A stretch of DNA of 64,000 bases from Novosphingobium panipatense (lineage in GTDB: Bacteria; Pseudomonadota; Alphaproteobacteria; Sphingomonadales; Sphingomonadaceae): positions 62,288 through 126,287 of the forward strand of contig NZ_MSQB01000006.1 in assembly GCF_002149965.1 (NCBI RefSeq). Reading direction: 5' to 3'. The position numbers and the translations under genes are program-made. The notes below the pieces were generated by a model. The model made no database searches. It saw nothing but the letters and a program-made list of their open reading frames with translations, and had not been told where the DNA came from. Shown here piece after piece: positions 27,101 to 37,449 of this stretch. Within the stretch, counting starts at the first letter, position 1. Each line of letters opens with the position of its first letter.

Positions 27101-30100
27101 GCCGTCCTTGCGGAACGGGGAGGTCTCCGCATTGTCCAGCACCCCGCGCGCAGGGCGCTGGCCGAGCGTCCAGCGCTCGCCCGCCCGCCATGCTACATCC
27201 CGGTCGCTCGCGGAGGTGGCTTCCTCGATCACGGCTTCGACCGTCCGGTCCGGCCACAAGGAGCGTCCCGCCCGATCGTCGATATCCACTGCATGGAAAC
27301 GCAGCCCCGGATATTCGGCCGCAATGCTCCTGCGGGCGCCGATGAGGGCGGCCTTCAGCGGCTCGATATCGCTGTCTCCGGCGATCCGCTGTGCGCGGTC
27401 GGTGACGAGGACCACGCACACTTCCCCACCTTCACAGGCCGCTGCCAATTCCGGGGCCATCGCGGTTAGCGAGAACAGGCCGTGGTCAAGAAGGCTGTCC
27501 CGACCGGGCCTGCGCCTGCCAATTACCATCCAGCAGTGGAAGACCCGTTCCGGCAGGTGGTTTTGCTGTGCCAGTCTATCGAAGAGCCAGGCCCAATCCT
27601 CGCGCCTTGCCGGGCGGACTACGAAATCTTCCCGGCCGCATGCCTTCCGCCGCCGACCGCGGCGCACGGCAATCACATCCGCGCCCTGCCCGCGCAGCTT
27701 CGCGATGAGCCTGTCCGAAAATCCGGTGTCATCTCGAAGGACCAGCACCGGACCTTTTCCGGCTTCGCCCTCCGTTTCGTCGTCGCGCATCCAGACCGGT
27801 TCGTAGGCCCACTCGGCCAGATCCATGCGCAGATCGGGATCGGCGTCGCTGCCGCCTTGCCGCTCCGTCGCCGTCTGCGCGTCGAACCAGTGACGCTGGC
27901 GGTCGAACCGATATGTCGGCAAAGGCAGGCGCAAGCGCCGCTCGCCGTGCCAGAATGCGCTCCAGTCGATATCGGCTCCGAGTGTCCAGACTTCTCCAAG
28001 CGCCTCCAGGAACCGGGCATCGTCCGCGATATCCTGGTCGGGGTGCCGCATCGAGGCGACAACGGGCTGCGAGGGCTTGCGCGCGGCGTGCTGCCGGGCA
28101 AGGCTCGCCATGCTCCGCCCCGGCCCGACTTCCAGTAGAACGCGATCCGGTTCTGCGAGCAGGCATTGGAGGCCATCGGTAAACCGCACAGGTTCGCGCA
28201 AGTGCCTTACCCAGTAATCGGGATCGGTCGCCTCGGCGGCCCTGACCCAGTCTCCCGTGAGGTTCGAGGCAAAGGGTATGCGCGGTGCGTGGAAGGCGAT
28301 CCCGGACAGTCGCGCACGGAATTCCGGCAGGATCGGATCGAGCATGGGCGAATGGGCGGCAACCGTGATCGGGATCCGCGCAGCCTCGATCTCCCGCTCC
28401 TCCAGATCGCGCTGGAACCGTTCGATCGCATGCGAGGCGCCGGACACCACGCAAAGCCGAGGCCCGTTGATCGCCGCGATAGACAGACCTTCGGAAAGCA
28501 GGGGCGCTAGTTCCGCCTCCGACAGCGAAACGCCGAGCATTCCGCCCGCGCCGGTCTTCTCGAACAGGACGCCGCGCGTATGGACGATACGCAAACCGCT
28601 TGCGAGGTCGATCACGCCGGAAAGATGCGCGGCGGCATATTCTCCGCAACTGTGGCCGATCATGGCGGCGGGGGTGATCCCCAGCGACATCCATAGCCGC
28701 GCCAGCGCGGTCTGGACGATGAACAGAGCGGGCAAGGCGTTCGAGGGGCGCTCCAGTTCGGCGGAAGCACGCGCAAAATCTTCCTGCGCCGGGAAGAGCC
28801 AGCGGCGCAGTTCGTTCGGGGCAATCGCGTCCAGCAATCCAAGGCCGCGATCGACTTCGGCGCGAAACAGCGGCTCCGTTTCATAAAGACCCCGCGCCAT
28901 ATCGTTGTGCTGAGGGCCGCCGCCGCAAAACAGGAAGGCCACGCTGCGACCGGGGATCGCCGCCGGTCTGCTCGCCGCCTGTGCCGCCGCTTCGAGCGAG
29001 GCCGCCGCCTGCTCCGACGCGTCACGGTTTGCCACGACGAATTGCCGCATCCCGAGATGACGCCGCCCGGTGCTCAGCGTGTAGGCGGCATCGGGCAACG
29101 AGATATCGGGCGCCTCGACAAAGCGGCGAGACAGGGCCGCGAGATTTGCCGCCAGCGCGCTTTCGCTCTGGCCCGAAGCGACCAGCAGCTGACGGCGGCG
29201 GCTCGCACTTCCGGGGGAGCGGAGCGGCGCTTCTTCCATGACGACATGGGCATTGGTGCCGCCGACGCCCAGCGAACTGACCCCGGCGCGACGGGGGCTG
29301 CTATCGCGCCGGGGCCAGGCTTCCCGCGTCGCCTGAATGCGGAACGGGCTCGTGGCGATCGCGCAATCGGGATTGGGCACCTCGAAATGAGGCACTGCGG
29401 GAAGTTCCTGATGGCGCATGGCAAGGGCTACCTTGATGACCCCCGCCGCGCCCGCGGCCGTGTCGGTATGGCCGATGTTTGCCTTGACCGAACCCAGCCC
29501 GCAGGGGCGGGTGCGCTCGCGCTGCCCGAAGGCTTGGGTGAGTGCGGCCACCTCGATGGGATCGCCGATCGGTGTACCGGTGCCATGGGCCTCGACATAA
29601 TCGATCTCGGCGGGATCGACCCCGGAAACGGCAAGCGCCTCGGCAATGACCGCGGCCTGCCCCTCGACGCCGGGCGCGAGATAGCCAACTTTGGCGCTGC
29701 CGTCGTTGTTGATGGCCGATCCGCGCAGGACCGCGTGGATATGGTCGCCGCCCTCGATGGCATCGGCAAGGCGGCGAAGCGCAAGAACGGCGACGCCGCT
29801 GCCGAATACGGTGCCTTGCGAGGACGCGTCGAAGGGACGGCAACGCCCGTCGGGTGAAAGGATCTCGCCTTCCTCGTAGAGATAGCCCTGTCGGTGCGGC
29901 AGTTCGATCGAGACCCCGCCCGCCAGCGCCATGTCGCATTCGCCGGACAGCAGGCTCTGCGCGGCCATGTGGATCGCCACCAGCGACGTCGAGCAGGCGG
30001 TCTGGACACTGATGCTCGGCCCCTTCAGGTCGAGCAGATAGGACACCCGCGTGGTGAGGAAATCCTTGTCGTTCCCGGTGTGGCGAAGCAGGAACAGGCC

Positions 30101-30565
30101 GGTGTCCTGCACCAGTCGGCGGTTGCCCAGCAGATTGTAGGGCATGTAGGCATTGTGCCCGGAGCCTGCGAAAACCCCGATCATGCCGCCGAAGCCCTGC
30201 GGAGTGTGCCCGGCATCTTCCAGGGCTTCCCACGAGCACTCCAGGAAATGCCGGTGCTGCGGATCCATGATCGCGGCATCGCGCTGGCTGAGGCCGAACA
30301 GCGCCGCGTCGAAACACTCCATGTCCGCCAGCGGCGCACCGCGCCTGACATAGCGAGGATTGCGCAGGAGTGCGGGACTTACACCGGCGGCAAGGAGTTC
30401 CTCGTCCGTGTAAGTCTCGAGCCCTTCCCGGCCCTCCCGAAGCAGGTCCCAGAACGCGTCGGGGCCGCGACCACCGGCGAACCGGCAGGCCATGCCGATG
30501 ATGGCGATGGAAGCAGCGTCCGGCGCATCGCCGCGATCCTCGAAGGATCCGAAATCCTGGTCCAT
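24170..30565 (-). CDS. Type I polyketide synthase, KS-AT-KR-DH-ACP-TE
   Basis: 2131 aa. KS 18-440 with C191 (TACSTS), H327 (EAHGTG), H366 (NIGHTD). AT about 545-850 with GHSCGEY (S639); its specificity spot reads VAAH rather than malonyl HAFH or methylmalonyl YASH. KR about 1150-1350: TGGLGGIG, catalytic S1307, Y1320, N1324, and LDD (1263-1265) marking a B-type ketoreductase. DH hot-dog about 1405-1655 with H1412 and D1576, placed after the KR. ACP S1767 (GGHSL). TE about 1825-2120 with Cys, not Ser, in GLCAGG (C1909), plus D1936 and H2091. It starts 3 nt after the NRPS stop and so would take the NRPS product, extend it once, reduce, dehydrate and release it. Confidence 0.93.
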   Translation of the reverse strand: MDQDFGSFEDRGDAPDAASIAIIGMACRFAGGRGPDAFWDLLREGREGLETYTDEELLAAGVSPALLRNPRYVRRGAPLADMECFDAALFGLSQRDAAIMDPQHRHFLECSWEALEDAGHTPQGFGGMIGVFAGSGHNAYMPYNLLGNRRLVQDTGLFLLRHTGNDKDFLTTRVSYLLDLKGPSISVQTACSTSLVAIHMAAQSLLSGECDMALAGGVSIELPHRQGYLYEEGEILSPDGRCRPFDASSQGTVFGSGVAVLALRRLADAIEGGDHIHAVLRGSAINNDGSAKVGYLAPGVEGQAAVIAEALAVSGVDPAEIDYVEAHGTGTPIGDPIEVAALTQAFGQRERTRPCGLGSVKANIGHTDTAAGAAGVIKVALAMRHQELPAVPHFEVPNPDCAIATSPFRIQATREAWPRRDSSPRRAGVSSLGVGGTNAHVVMEEAPLRSPGSASRRRQLLVASGQSESALAANLAALSRRFVEAPDISLPDAAYTLSTGRRHLGMRQFVVANRDASEQAAASLEAAAQAASRPAAIPGRSVAFLFCGGGPQHNDMARGLYETEPLFRAEVDRGLGLLDAIAPNELRRWLFPAQEDFARASAELERPSNALPALFIVQTALARLWMSLGITPAAMIGHSCGEYAAAHLSGVIDLASGLRIVHTRGVLFEKTGAGGMLGVSLSEAELAPLLSEGLSIAAINGPRLCVVSGASHAIERFQRDLEEREIEAARIPITVAAHSPMLDPILPEFRARLSGIAFHAPRIPFASNLTGDWVRAAEATDPDYWVRHLREPVRFTDGLQCLLAEPDRVLLEVGPGRSMASLARQHAARKPSQPVVASMRHPDQDIADDARFLEALGEVWTLGADIDWSAFWHGERRLRLPLPTYRFDRQRHWFDAQTATERQGGSDADPDLRMDLAEWAYEPVWMRDDETEGEAGKGPVLVLRDDTGFSDRLIAKLRGQGADVIAVRRGRRRKACGREDFVVRPARREDWAWLFDRLAQQNHLPERVFHCWMVIGRRRPGRDSLLDHGLFSLTAMAPELAAACEGGEVCVVLVTDRAQRIAGDSDIEPLKAALIGARRSIAAEYPGLRFHAVDIDDRAGRSLWPDRTVEAVIEEATSASDRDVAWRAGERWTLGQRPARGVLDNAETSPFRKDGTYLITGGLGGIGLTIARHLAATVGARIALLSRTVLPDRARWDELLEDGELPLPLREKLLGVLELEAMGAQVELATADVAEVRGLRRAIRRVEARFGRIDGIFHTAGTLDDELVETRSRAAMQAVLRPKVAGTLALERVMAGRPPDFLMLFSSISAFAGLPGQADYAAANAFLDAYAQSRSQDPATRVLSVGWSQWAQVGMAAVLAGDSGQSGALAADLGKGEAVAHPFLERLHSISSGEFVVATSLTPQRHWILDEHRMVGTGPLLPGTAYLELARAAVAKAEPGPMEFSDFTFLEAFAVPDTETRDLRVHAQKDREGAWQVVVLGRPLRSRAPWTEHARGTLRRHDTPPLRAMLDLDAIARRCRPGRGGSEDQPRLIFGPRWENLSVLLIGQDEALLTLELPEAFRGELEELALHPALLDFATAGAQALIAGRDPDQDFYAPFSYRRLVLHAPLPAQIVSHVRYRANAEASGKTATFNVTITDPDGLVLGEIRDFTMIRVAGTALAKAAPAEIGTTAEGRTGILPEEGAEIVARLLAGARRPHLVISPYDLPAVLAEMRKPARPTPTTAAGDPADAPRTETERLIADLWCDLLGMAAIGRNDNFFDLGGHSLLAVQFSNRLRKRTGKTLPLAAMLGQPTVANLALIIDPGSRADNAGAGTETTEANAHEGLVTIREGGADRALFFVHDGLGETLLYRNLALRLDTDRPIIGMEPLRRADGTYAHTRIDEMAAHYVDRLRQVQQEGPYLLAGLCAGGVIAFEMARQLQDEGSHVAFVGIIDAADVEARKFRFLTTRLRMARLKTLMAQSGPGGLLPNLGRKAWNAACWELGSRLRQAQDRRTVRTMRNREAGEGTPVLTTSEPAGAIPFLKLYEVAHREHRPVGIFEGGTVALFKAGSDTGLPDDTPYSLTYRDYALGWGKRVRDEIVIVDIPGGHSSNLQEPYVNRLAPLFQEALDSALANIDPAPFETIGVAAE

Positions 30566-30568
30566 GGC

Positions 30569-33500
30569 TCAGGTCCTCGCTACTGTTCGCACGGCGCTCC
30601 GCCGCAGTAGCGCCGCCCGGCGCGCCATGGCCCGGTCCTGCCCCTCGCGCGCAGCCGATGCTTCGACTCCCTCGCCAGATAAGTGCGTTGCCAAGGCGGC
30701 TATGGTCGGGAACCGGAAGATGTCGGTCAGCGCCACCGGGCGCGAGGCAACCGTGGCAAGGCGGCGGTGGACCTGAATGGCCAGCAGCGAATGACCGCCG
30801 ATGTCGAAGAAGTTCTCGTCCCGGCCGACATGCCCGATTTTCAGGAGATCGCACCAGATCTCGCCGATCTGGGCTTCCATCGGCGTCGTCGGAATTTCCA
30901 CCGGATCGGCGGAAGCGCTGTCACGGGCGGCGGGGTCAGGCAGGGCATTGCGGTCGATCTTGCCGTTGGGGGTGCGCGGCAGCGCATCCAGCACGACCAG
31001 ATTGCCCGGCACCATGAATTCCGGCAGGCTTTGCCGCAGATGCTCCCGCAGGGCATCGGGCGAAGGACCCGGGTTCGCGGTCGTCGCCGCGTAACCGACA
31101 AGCCTGGTCACAGCCCCCTCGCTGCGGGCGACAACCACGGCTTCTGCAACGTCCTCATGCGCCGTCAGTGCCGCCTCGATTTCGCCGAGTTCGATCCGGT
31201 AGCCACGGATCTTCACCTGATGGTCGAGCCGCCCGAGGAATTCGAGCGTGCCATCCTCTCGCTGCCGCGCCAGATCTCCCGTGCGATAGGCCCGCTCTCC
31301 GTGCAGGAACGGGTGCGGCACGAAGCGTTCGGCGGTAAGTTCAGGGCGCTCGTGATATCCCCTCACCACGCCTGCGCCGCCAATCACCAGCTCGCCTGGC
31401 GCACCGGGCCTCACCGGCTCCAGCCTGCGATCGAGAATGTAGATCTGCTGACGCGCGAGCGGGCGGCCGAGCGGCGGAATCGTATCCTCCCCGGAAAGGC
31501 AGTGGACGGCGGACCACACGGTGGTTTCGGTCGGGCCGTACATGTTCATCACCGTGCCGCGCACCAGCCTCTGCATCTCCTGCGCGAGATGCGGCGGGAA
31601 GGCTTCTCCGCCCACCATCAGGCGCTTAAGGCCAGCGAGCGCCGCGTGGGCAGCCGGGTCACCCGCAAGCGCCTGAAGCAGCGACGGGGTGCATTGCAGG
31701 TGGGTCACGCCATGGCGCTCCATCAGCCGATGCAGTGGACACTCTGTCCGATCTTCGGTCTCGATGTCCTGCGCCAGCGCGCGAAGGCGGTCGATCGCGG
31801 GCAGATGGGCCAACACCGTTTCGGAATCGACGCCGAAATCGATCAGGCAGCCGATCTCGTCGACCCCGAGTTCCCCGAGACGCCGGATCAGCGCGAGATT
31901 GTCCTGCGGCGTGCCGAACAGTCCGCTTGTCTCGAAATAGCGCTCAAAAGCATGTTCGAGCAGGGCTTCGGTCTCCGCTTCGCTGAGACTGCCCAGATCG
32001 ACCTGACCTGTCGCCTCTACCCCGCCGGGACGCCTGAAAGCGGGAAACGACCAGGCATGCTCCTGCAGCAGCGCCGTGGCCGTGCGTAGATACTCTATCA
32101 GCGGCCCGCGGACGATCTCGCGAACCCGTGCCTCGTCATCGCCCAGGAAAGTGTGGAGCATGAGGGTTGCATGGCCCTCTCCCGCATGCCCCGCCTCGCG
32201 CCAGGCCCGGCGGTAGGCGGCCAGCTTTTCCGCCACCTCCTCGATCGACTGGCCCAAGAGGTGCGTCAGCACGAAAGCGCCCGCTCTCCCTGCCTCGATG
32301 AAAGTGCCGACATTTCCGGCCGAAGTGATCCAGCAGGGCAGTTCGGCCTGAACGGGCCGCGGGTACGTGAGCACTTCCACGTCCTGCCCGAGGGGGCCTG
32401 GAAAACGGCGCGGTTCGCCGCGCCACAAGGCGCGCACGTCTTCCATGCACGTCCTCAGCGAACCCGGACGATCTGCGAAGGCGGCGGGATTGAGCACGAA
32501 GTCGTTCGGTTGCCAGCCCGAGGCGAAGGCTATGCCGACCCGTCCCCCGGAGATATTGTCCACGAGGGCCCATTCCTCCGCGATCCGTAGCGGGTGATGA
32601 AGCGTGCCGACGACGCTCCCGGCACGAATGGCCACGCGCGAGGTCACGGCGGCCAGTGCGGCGGAGGCTACGGAAGGGTTGGGATAGGGCCCGCCGAAGG
32701 CATGGAAATGCCGCTCGGGGGTCCAAACGGCCTCGAACCCGTGACTGTCGGCAAAACGTGCGCCTTCCAGCAGCAGCCGATAGTTTTCGGCGGCGCTCCC
32801 GGCGCTCGAACTGGCGAAGTAGAACAGGCTGAAACCGGTGTGCCGCGCGGGCACATCCGAAACGTCCCCCCGCACCTGTCGTTCGCTCGCGATGACGACA
32901 TGATACCCGTTCATCAGCGGCCAGAGCAGTTCCAGCACCGAGATATCGAAACTGAGGCTTGTTACGGCCAGCCAGACACCCTCCGGCTCCAGATGGGCAT
33001 CCATCCCATGGAAGAAGTTCGTCAGGTTGCGATGCTCGACGACGACGCCCTTGGGCAGGCCGGTCGAACCCGAGGTATAGATCATGTAGGCCAGATTGGC
33101 GCCTTGCACGCCGCCATCGAAAGGATCCGCGCTAAGATCTGGGCATTCGCGCCTGATATCCTCGATGCAGAGCACTTCCGCCTCACCGTCCGGCAGGCCG
33201 CCGCGAATGTCTTCCTCGCTCAGGATAAGGCGCATCCCGGAATCGTTTACCATGTGCGCGATGCGGTCTTGGGGATAGGCCGGATCAAGCGGCACGTAGC
33301 CGCCGCCCGCCTTATGTACCGCGATCACGCAGGCGAGCATATCTACCGAACGGGTCAGATGGAGGCCGACCAGCACGTCCGGCCCGACACCGCGCTTCGC
33401 CAGCAGGCGCGCTATCCGGTTGGACAGGGCATCGAGCTGCGCATAGGTCAGCGAGATACCCCGCGCAGTGACGGCGACGAGGTCCGGCGTGCGGATCGCC

Positions 33501-35251
33501 TGCTCCGCGAACAGGCGGTGCCAGACCTCTGCCTTGGGAGAAGATCCGCCGGTCTTGTTCCAGTCTTCGACCACGCGCCTGCGTTCGCTTTGCGAAAGCA
33601 GCGGAAGTCTGCCTATCGGACAGGCAGGGTCAGTGCTTGCTGCCGCCTTGAACACATCGAAGGCGGTCAGGAGATCAGCCGCTTCGTTTTCCGGCAGGCG
33701 GGCCGCATCATAAGTCCATCGGCACGTTCCACGCTCGGGACAGATGGCGATATCGAGCACGGTTTCGCCCGAGGGCACTCGCGCGCTCTCCCCTCCCGAG
33801 ATACGCCCCGAGAAACGCAAAGTCACGGGATGCTCCACACCCGTTTTTCCGCGCAGTTCCGGGCTGCGGGCGAAGAGATCGGCGCAATAGCCCACGCGGC
33901 GATGCAGACCGTCGATCTCCCGTTCGATCTCCGCGATCAGGTGCGACAAGGGCTGATCGAAATCCAGCGCCACCTTCAGGGGAAGCTCGCCCGCGAACCA
34001 CGATGTGACACCTTCGAAGCGCTCGTCCATGGCGGTATCGGCATAGCCGATCTCGATGAGATCCCGGTCGGCGACGCGGGCCAGCCAGGCGATGATCGTC
34101 GCGAGCGTCTGAGCGGCATTGCCCGGCTCGATAACGGTGTCCACCCGCATCCATCGCCCCGCCTCACCGGCAGGCGCCGGGCGGAAAGCAGGGAGTTGCA
34201 GGCTGTCGCGCTGGCGCAACCGCCCGCGCCACCATGGCTCATGGCGTCCGGCCAAGGCGTCGAGCTGGTGAAGGCGGGTGCGTTGCACTGCATCGAGTGA
34301 CGCGAGCCTGCTTTCGGCCAGATCCGTCAGCGGAGTGCCGTCAAGCGCGGCAAGGCGATCGAGCCGCAAGTCCCAGCTGCCCGTGGCCACAACCGGCGCG
34401 CCCTTGGTAGCGATCAGGGTGCCCGGCTGCGCACCGGAGCGCGTGCCCAGCACGGTGGCCTGCTGAACCAGCACGAGCCGGTCCGACATGATCGCCTTGG
34501 GCAGCCCCATCGGATTGGCATATGGGCCATAGTCCAGCGCCGATACGAGCCGTACGATTTCCTCGGCGGGCTTGCTCCAGTCGATCGTGCCCGCAGCCTC
34601 GGGACGGTGCTCCCGGCCGAACATGCGCAGCGGGGCGTGCGGCTGCGGCACCGCTGCCAAGACCGCGCCCTCAAGATCGTCCACTATCCCCGCGAACTTG
34701 CGCAAGGCCGCTTCGAAACAGCGGGTGTTGAGCGAAAAGGCGCTCTCGCCTTCGCTGAGTTCGATCGCCTCGGCAGCAAGCACCGCGCCTTGATCGACGG
34801 CCCCCGTCATCAAGTGCCAGGTGATGCCGTGCTGCCGCTCGCCGTCCAGAAGCGCCCAGACCGGCGTGTTGAGACCGCCCCGCGCGGGAAGCGGTCCGTC
34901 ATGAAAATTGATCGCGCCGCGCACGGCGAGAGACAGCACGTCCTCGGGCAGGATAGACAAGTTGGAAATGCTGAAGATCCAGTCGAGCGGTCCGGTCACC
35001 GCAGGCAAATCGCGCGCGCGGGCGAGCAGCGGGATGCGGCTCCGTCTCGCCCAGTCCGCAGCCGGTGAAGTGGCCTCGGCAACGACGGCAACGATATCAT
35101 GCCCCTTGGCGCGCAGCAGGTTGCCGCACTCGGCCAGAAGCGTTTCATTGCCTATCAGGACCGATCGATATCCGGTGCCTGAATGCCCTTCGCCGGTGTC
35201 CGACAGATTGGCGGTTCTTCCGGCTACGTCGGGATAGAATGTCCCACCCAT
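30569..35251 (-). CDS. NRPS: formyltransferase, half-C, A with inserted luciferase-like monooxygenase, PCP
   Basis: 1560 aa from the ATG at 35251 (GAGGAG 9 nt upstream). Residues about 25-225: methionyl-tRNA-formyltransferase-like domain with N115, H117 and D153 (INFHDGPLP...GAVDQG), likely N-formylating the amino acid. About 360-560: C-terminal half of a condensation domain without HHxxxDG, so probably structural. About 575-800 and 1170-1445: adenylation domain (YTSGSTGLPKG, RTGDLARQ, NGKID). Inserted at about 805-1165 is an FMN-dependent luciferase-like monooxygenase (VWTPERHFH, GRVGIAFASGWQPNDF) of the MupA/Atu3671 type. PCP Ser at 1488 (IGGHSLL). The specificity residues read D-I-L-Q-M-G-M-V-W, close to the glycine code DILQLGLIWK that I recall. 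It is the loading module for the PKS. Confidence 0.92.
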   Translation of the reverse strand: MGGTFYPDVAGRTANLSDTGEGHSGTGYRSVLIGNETLLAECGNLLRAKGHDIVAVVAEATSPAADWARRSRIPLLARARDLPAVTGPLDWIFSISNLSILPEDVLSLAVRGAINFHDGPLPARGGLNTPVWALLDGERQHGITWHLMTGAVDQGAVLAAEAIELSEGESAFSLNTRCFEAALRKFAGIVDDLEGAVLAAVPQPHAPLRMFGREHRPEAAGTIDWSKPAEEIVRLVSALDYGPYANPMGLPKAIMSDRLVLVQQATVLGTRSGAQPGTLIATKGAPVVATGSWDLRLDRLAALDGTPLTDLAESRLASLDAVQRTRLHQLDALAGRHEPWWRGRLRQRDSLQLPAFRPAPAGEAGRWMRVDTVIEPGNAAQTLATIIAWLARVADRDLIEIGYADTAMDERFEGVTSWFAGELPLKVALDFDQPLSHLIAEIEREIDGLHRRVGYCADLFARSPELRGKTGVEHPVTLRFSGRISGGESARVPSGETVLDIAICPERGTCRWTYDAARLPENEAADLLTAFDVFKAAASTDPACPIGRLPLLSQSERRRVVEDWNKTGGSSPKAEVWHRLFAEQAIRTPDLVAVTARGISLTYAQLDALSNRIARLLAKRGVGPDVLVGLHLTRSVDMLACVIAVHKAGGGYVPLDPAYPQDRIAHMVNDSGMRLILSEEDIRGGLPDGEAEVLCIEDIRRECPDLSADPFDGGVQGANLAYMIYTSGSTGLPKGVVVEHRNLTNFFHGMDAHLEPEGVWLAVTSLSFDISVLELLWPLMNGYHVVIASERQVRGDVSDVPARHTGFSLFYFASSSAGSAAENYRLLLEGARFADSHGFEAVWTPERHFHAFGGPYPNPSVASAALAAVTSRVAIRAGSVVGTLHHPLRIAEEWALVDNISGGRVGIAFASGWQPNDFVLNPAAFADRPGSLRTCMEDVRALWRGEPRRFPGPLGQDVEVLTYPRPVQAELPCWITSAGNVGTFIEAGRAGAFVLTHLLGQSIEEVAEKLAAYRRAWREAGHAGEGHATLMLHTFLGDDEARVREIVRGPLIEYLRTATALLQEHAWSFPAFRRPGGVEATGQVDLGSLSEAETEALLEHAFERYFETSGLFGTPQDNLALIRRLGELGVDEIGCLIDFGVDSETVLAHLPAIDRLRALAQDIETEDRTECPLHRLMERHGVTHLQCTPSLLQALAGDPAAHAALAGLKRLMVGGEAFPPHLAQEMQRLVRGTVMNMYGPTETTVWSAVHCLSGEDTIPPLGRPLARQQIYILDRRLEPVRPGAPGELVIGGAGVVRGYHERPELTAERFVPHPFLHGERAYRTGDLARQREDGTLEFLGRLDHQVKIRGYRIELGEIEAALTAHEDVAEAVVVARSEGAVTRLVGYAATTANPGPSPDALREHLRQSLPEFMVPGNLVVLDALPRTPNGKIDRNALPDPAARDSASADPVEIPTTPMEAQIGEIWCDLLKIGHVGRDENFFDIGGHSLLAIQVHRRLATVASRPVALTDIFRFPTIAALATHLSGEGVEASAAREGQDRAMARRAALLRRSAVRTVART

Positions 35252-35365
35252 GGATATTCTCCTCAGATACGGACGGTAACCAATCGTCCTGATCGAGGCC
35301 ATTTCGTCAACTCGGTCCAGAAATTCATGGTATGGGTACAGGCATGCGGAATATTTATTCTGGTT

Positions 35366-36280
35366 TTACTTGTATTCTATAAGACGAGATTCGCGCCGGG
35401 TGATCCTGCTGCGATATGTCGACCACCAATATTGCATTTGCCCTTGGCAATGCGGCAATTTCCCCAGCGTCAGGAAGGTCGCGGCCAAGGCGCCGCTGCG
35501 CATGAAGATGCGGCTCCAGAGCAGCGGCCAGAGCAGCCACATTGGCGGCAAGGCCCAGAGCACATTGCTGGTCACCTCTCGGCGCAGTCGCGCATCCCCT
35601 TGCCCGCGCAGGGCGAAGGCTTCCGCCGTGGCATAGCCGCTGCGCCGATTGCGCTGCCACCACTGCGAGAACCGCGTCATCGCCGCATCGTGGATCGTCA
35701 TTTCCGCATCCACCCGCAGGATCTGCCAATCCTGCCTGCGGATGCGATGGCACAAGTCGGGCTCCTCGCCCGCGATCAGGTCGTCCCGGAATCCGCCTGC
35801 GCTGCGGAAGGACGCGATGCGGAACAGGGCATCGCCGCCGCAGGTGTCCCGGAGACCTGTGGGCGTGTTCCACTCCCGATCGCAGAGCCGGTTATAGGGA
35901 CTGGCGCCCGGATATCGCTCTCGCCTTCGCCCGCAGACTGCCGCCAGTCTTTCATCCGAACGGATCGCGGCCAGAGCGCGTTCGAGCCACCCCGGCACGA
36001 GTTCGCAGTCGCCATCGATAAAGTGGACGAATTCCAGATCGGGATGGTTCGCGGTGAGCCATGCGAAACCGGCATTGCGCGCCCGTGCCGCCGTGAACGG
36101 CCGAGCGGGATCGAGTTCCACAACCGCCAGCCCGCGCCCCTCGGCCACCGACACGCTGCCGTCGGCCGATCCCGAATCGACATAGATGGCCCGCGACACT
36201 TGCCGCAGCACGCTGTCGATGGCCAAGGCGAGCCGGGCGCCCTCGTTGCGGCCGATGATGACGAAGCCGACGGTGTTCAT
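35366..36280 (-). CDS. Family 2 glycosyltransferase
   Basis: 304 aa. Start TVGFVIIGRNEGARLALAID, IYVDSGSADGSV, and metal site FVHFIDGDCELVPGW. Acceptor region DDLIAGEEPDLCHRIRR has the ED motif. Near the C-terminus a hydrophobic stretch (NVLWALPPMWLLWPLLW) may anchor it to the membrane. 'IIGRNEGARL' type GT2 enzymes are frequent in polysaccharide and natural-product loci. Its ATG overlaps the stop of the next gene upstream (ATGA); 114 bp separate it from the NRPS downstream. Confidence 0.87.
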   Translation of the reverse strand: MNTVGFVIIGRNEGARLALAIDSVLRQVSRAIYVDSGSADGSVSVAEGRGLAVVELDPARPFTAARARNAGFAWLTANHPDLEFVHFIDGDCELVPGWLERALAAIRSDERLAAVCGRRRERYPGASPYNRLCDREWNTPTGLRDTCGGDALFRIASFRSAGGFRDDLIAGEEPDLCHRIRRQDWQILRVDAEMTIHDAAMTRFSQWWQRNRRSGYATAEAFALRGQGDARLRREVTSNVLWALPPMWLLWPLLWSRIFMRSGALAATFLTLGKLPHCQGQMQYWWSTYRSRITRRESRLIEYK

Positions 36281-37449
36281 GGATCACGCTCCGTTCGCAG
36301 CCACGCCCGCTGACGCCGCGTCACGAACTGGACGAGCAGCGGCAGCTTCCACAGCATGTAGCCGGGGATCTGCACCAGACTGCTTAGCGGCAGGATCGCG
36401 TGCGCATGGCGCTGCCACGTCGCCAGCAGGACAAGGCCAAGGCCCAGCGAACTCGCCAGCAGGACGCAGAGGGGCAGCCCCGCGCCGTCCACAAGCGCGG
36501 CAAGAACGATCGCCGCTGCCAATGCCATCGCGAGCAATACGGTCGGCGGCACCAGCAAGTCGAGCACCACCATGGCAAGCCCCCCGCGCCTTTCCCGCCA
36601 GGCGGCCGCAAGCAGCCTGGGAACGTAGCGGGTCATGGTCTGCAACATGCCGTGTTCCCAGCGGCGACGCTGGCCTGCCGTTCCCTGTCGCGAACTTGCC
36701 GTGCCGACGAACCGCGCATTCTCGGCAAAGATCACGGATCGGCCCGCCAGCAGCAGGTCCAGCCCCATGTCCAGGTCCTCGACAAGCGATGCCGTGGCCC
36801 AGCGCATTCCGGCAAACATGGCGCGGGGGAAGGCCATGCCCGATCCCTGAAGCAGCGCGGCACCCGCAAGCCGGTCGAGTGCAATCTGCCGCACGAGGTT
36901 CTTCATCAGAAAGGCGAAGCACGACACGCGCACGACGGCATCGGCGTGCCTGGGCGGTTCCAGAAGATAGGCCCCCTGCACGGCCGCCTGTCGCATTTCG
37001 GCAAGGGCGGCTATCGTCGGCAAGGCGGCCGGGCCGGGTACGCAGTCCGCATCGAGCACTATCACCACGCGCGCATCCCGACCGGAGCGCCGCAAGGAGA
37101 GGAACTCCCGCCCGAATTCCAGGGCGCAGCCTTTGCCGCGCCGCTCCGCGTCCCGCCGTTCTATGACGGTAGAGCCAAGCTCTCGCGCGATTTCCGCCGT
37201 TGCGTCGGTGCAATTGTCGGCGACGACGACGAGTTCATCGCAAGGCCGCAATTGCTGCAGCACCGCTGCGACTACCGGTGCGATCCCGCCCGCCTCGTCA
37301 TGAGCCGGCATGAGCACGACATAGGGCGGCGCAGCCGGCACGGTCGCCGGCCTCACGGTTCTTCGCAGGGCAACCAGACATTCGGCGGCGAGCACGATCG
37401 CGGGGATCGAAGTCCCCAAGGCCATCGTCCAGACAAGCGCCTGGAGCAT
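36277..37449 (-). CDS. Membrane family 2 glycosyltransferase
   Basis: 390 aa from the ATG at 37449. TM segment at the N-terminus, GT2 core (YVVLMPAHDEAGGIAPVV, LVVVADNCTDATAEIA, VVIVLDADCVPG, TASLVEDLDMGLDLLLAG, QRRRWEHGML, the QxxRW motif of processive enzymes) and three or four C-terminal TM segments. This is the architecture of membrane-embedded synthase-like GTs (cellulose or hyaluronan synthase group). It could build or extend a lipid-linked chain. It is co-translated with the flanking genes (TGATG with the oxygenase upstream, ATGA with the GT2 downstream). Confidence 0.87.
   Translation of the reverse strand: MLQALVWTMALGTSIPAIVLAAECLVALRRTVRPATVPAAPPYVVLMPAHDEAGGIAPVVAAVLQQLRPCDELVVVADNCTDATAEIARELGSTVIERRDAERRGKGCALEFGREFLSLRRSGRDARVVIVLDADCVPGPAALPTIAALAEMRQAAVQGAYLLEPPRHADAVVRVSCFAFLMKNLVRQIALDRLAGAALLQGSGMAFPRAMFAGMRWATASLVEDLDMGLDLLLAGRSVIFAENARFVGTASSRQGTAGQRRRWEHGMLQTMTRYVPRLLAAAWRERRGGLAMVVLDLLVPPTVLLAMALAAAIVLAALVDGAGLPLCVLLASSLGLGLVLLATWQRHAHAILPLSSLVQIPGYMLWKLPLLVQFVTRRQRAWLRTERDP

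Noticed and set aside
25037..27469. 810-codon open frame on the plus strand
   Set aside because: Antisense to the KR, DH and ACP part of the PKS; composition and lack of motifs show it is a shadow.
32594..34300. 568-codon open frame on the plus strand
   Set aside because: Antisense to the NRPS adenylation domain; no domain seen.
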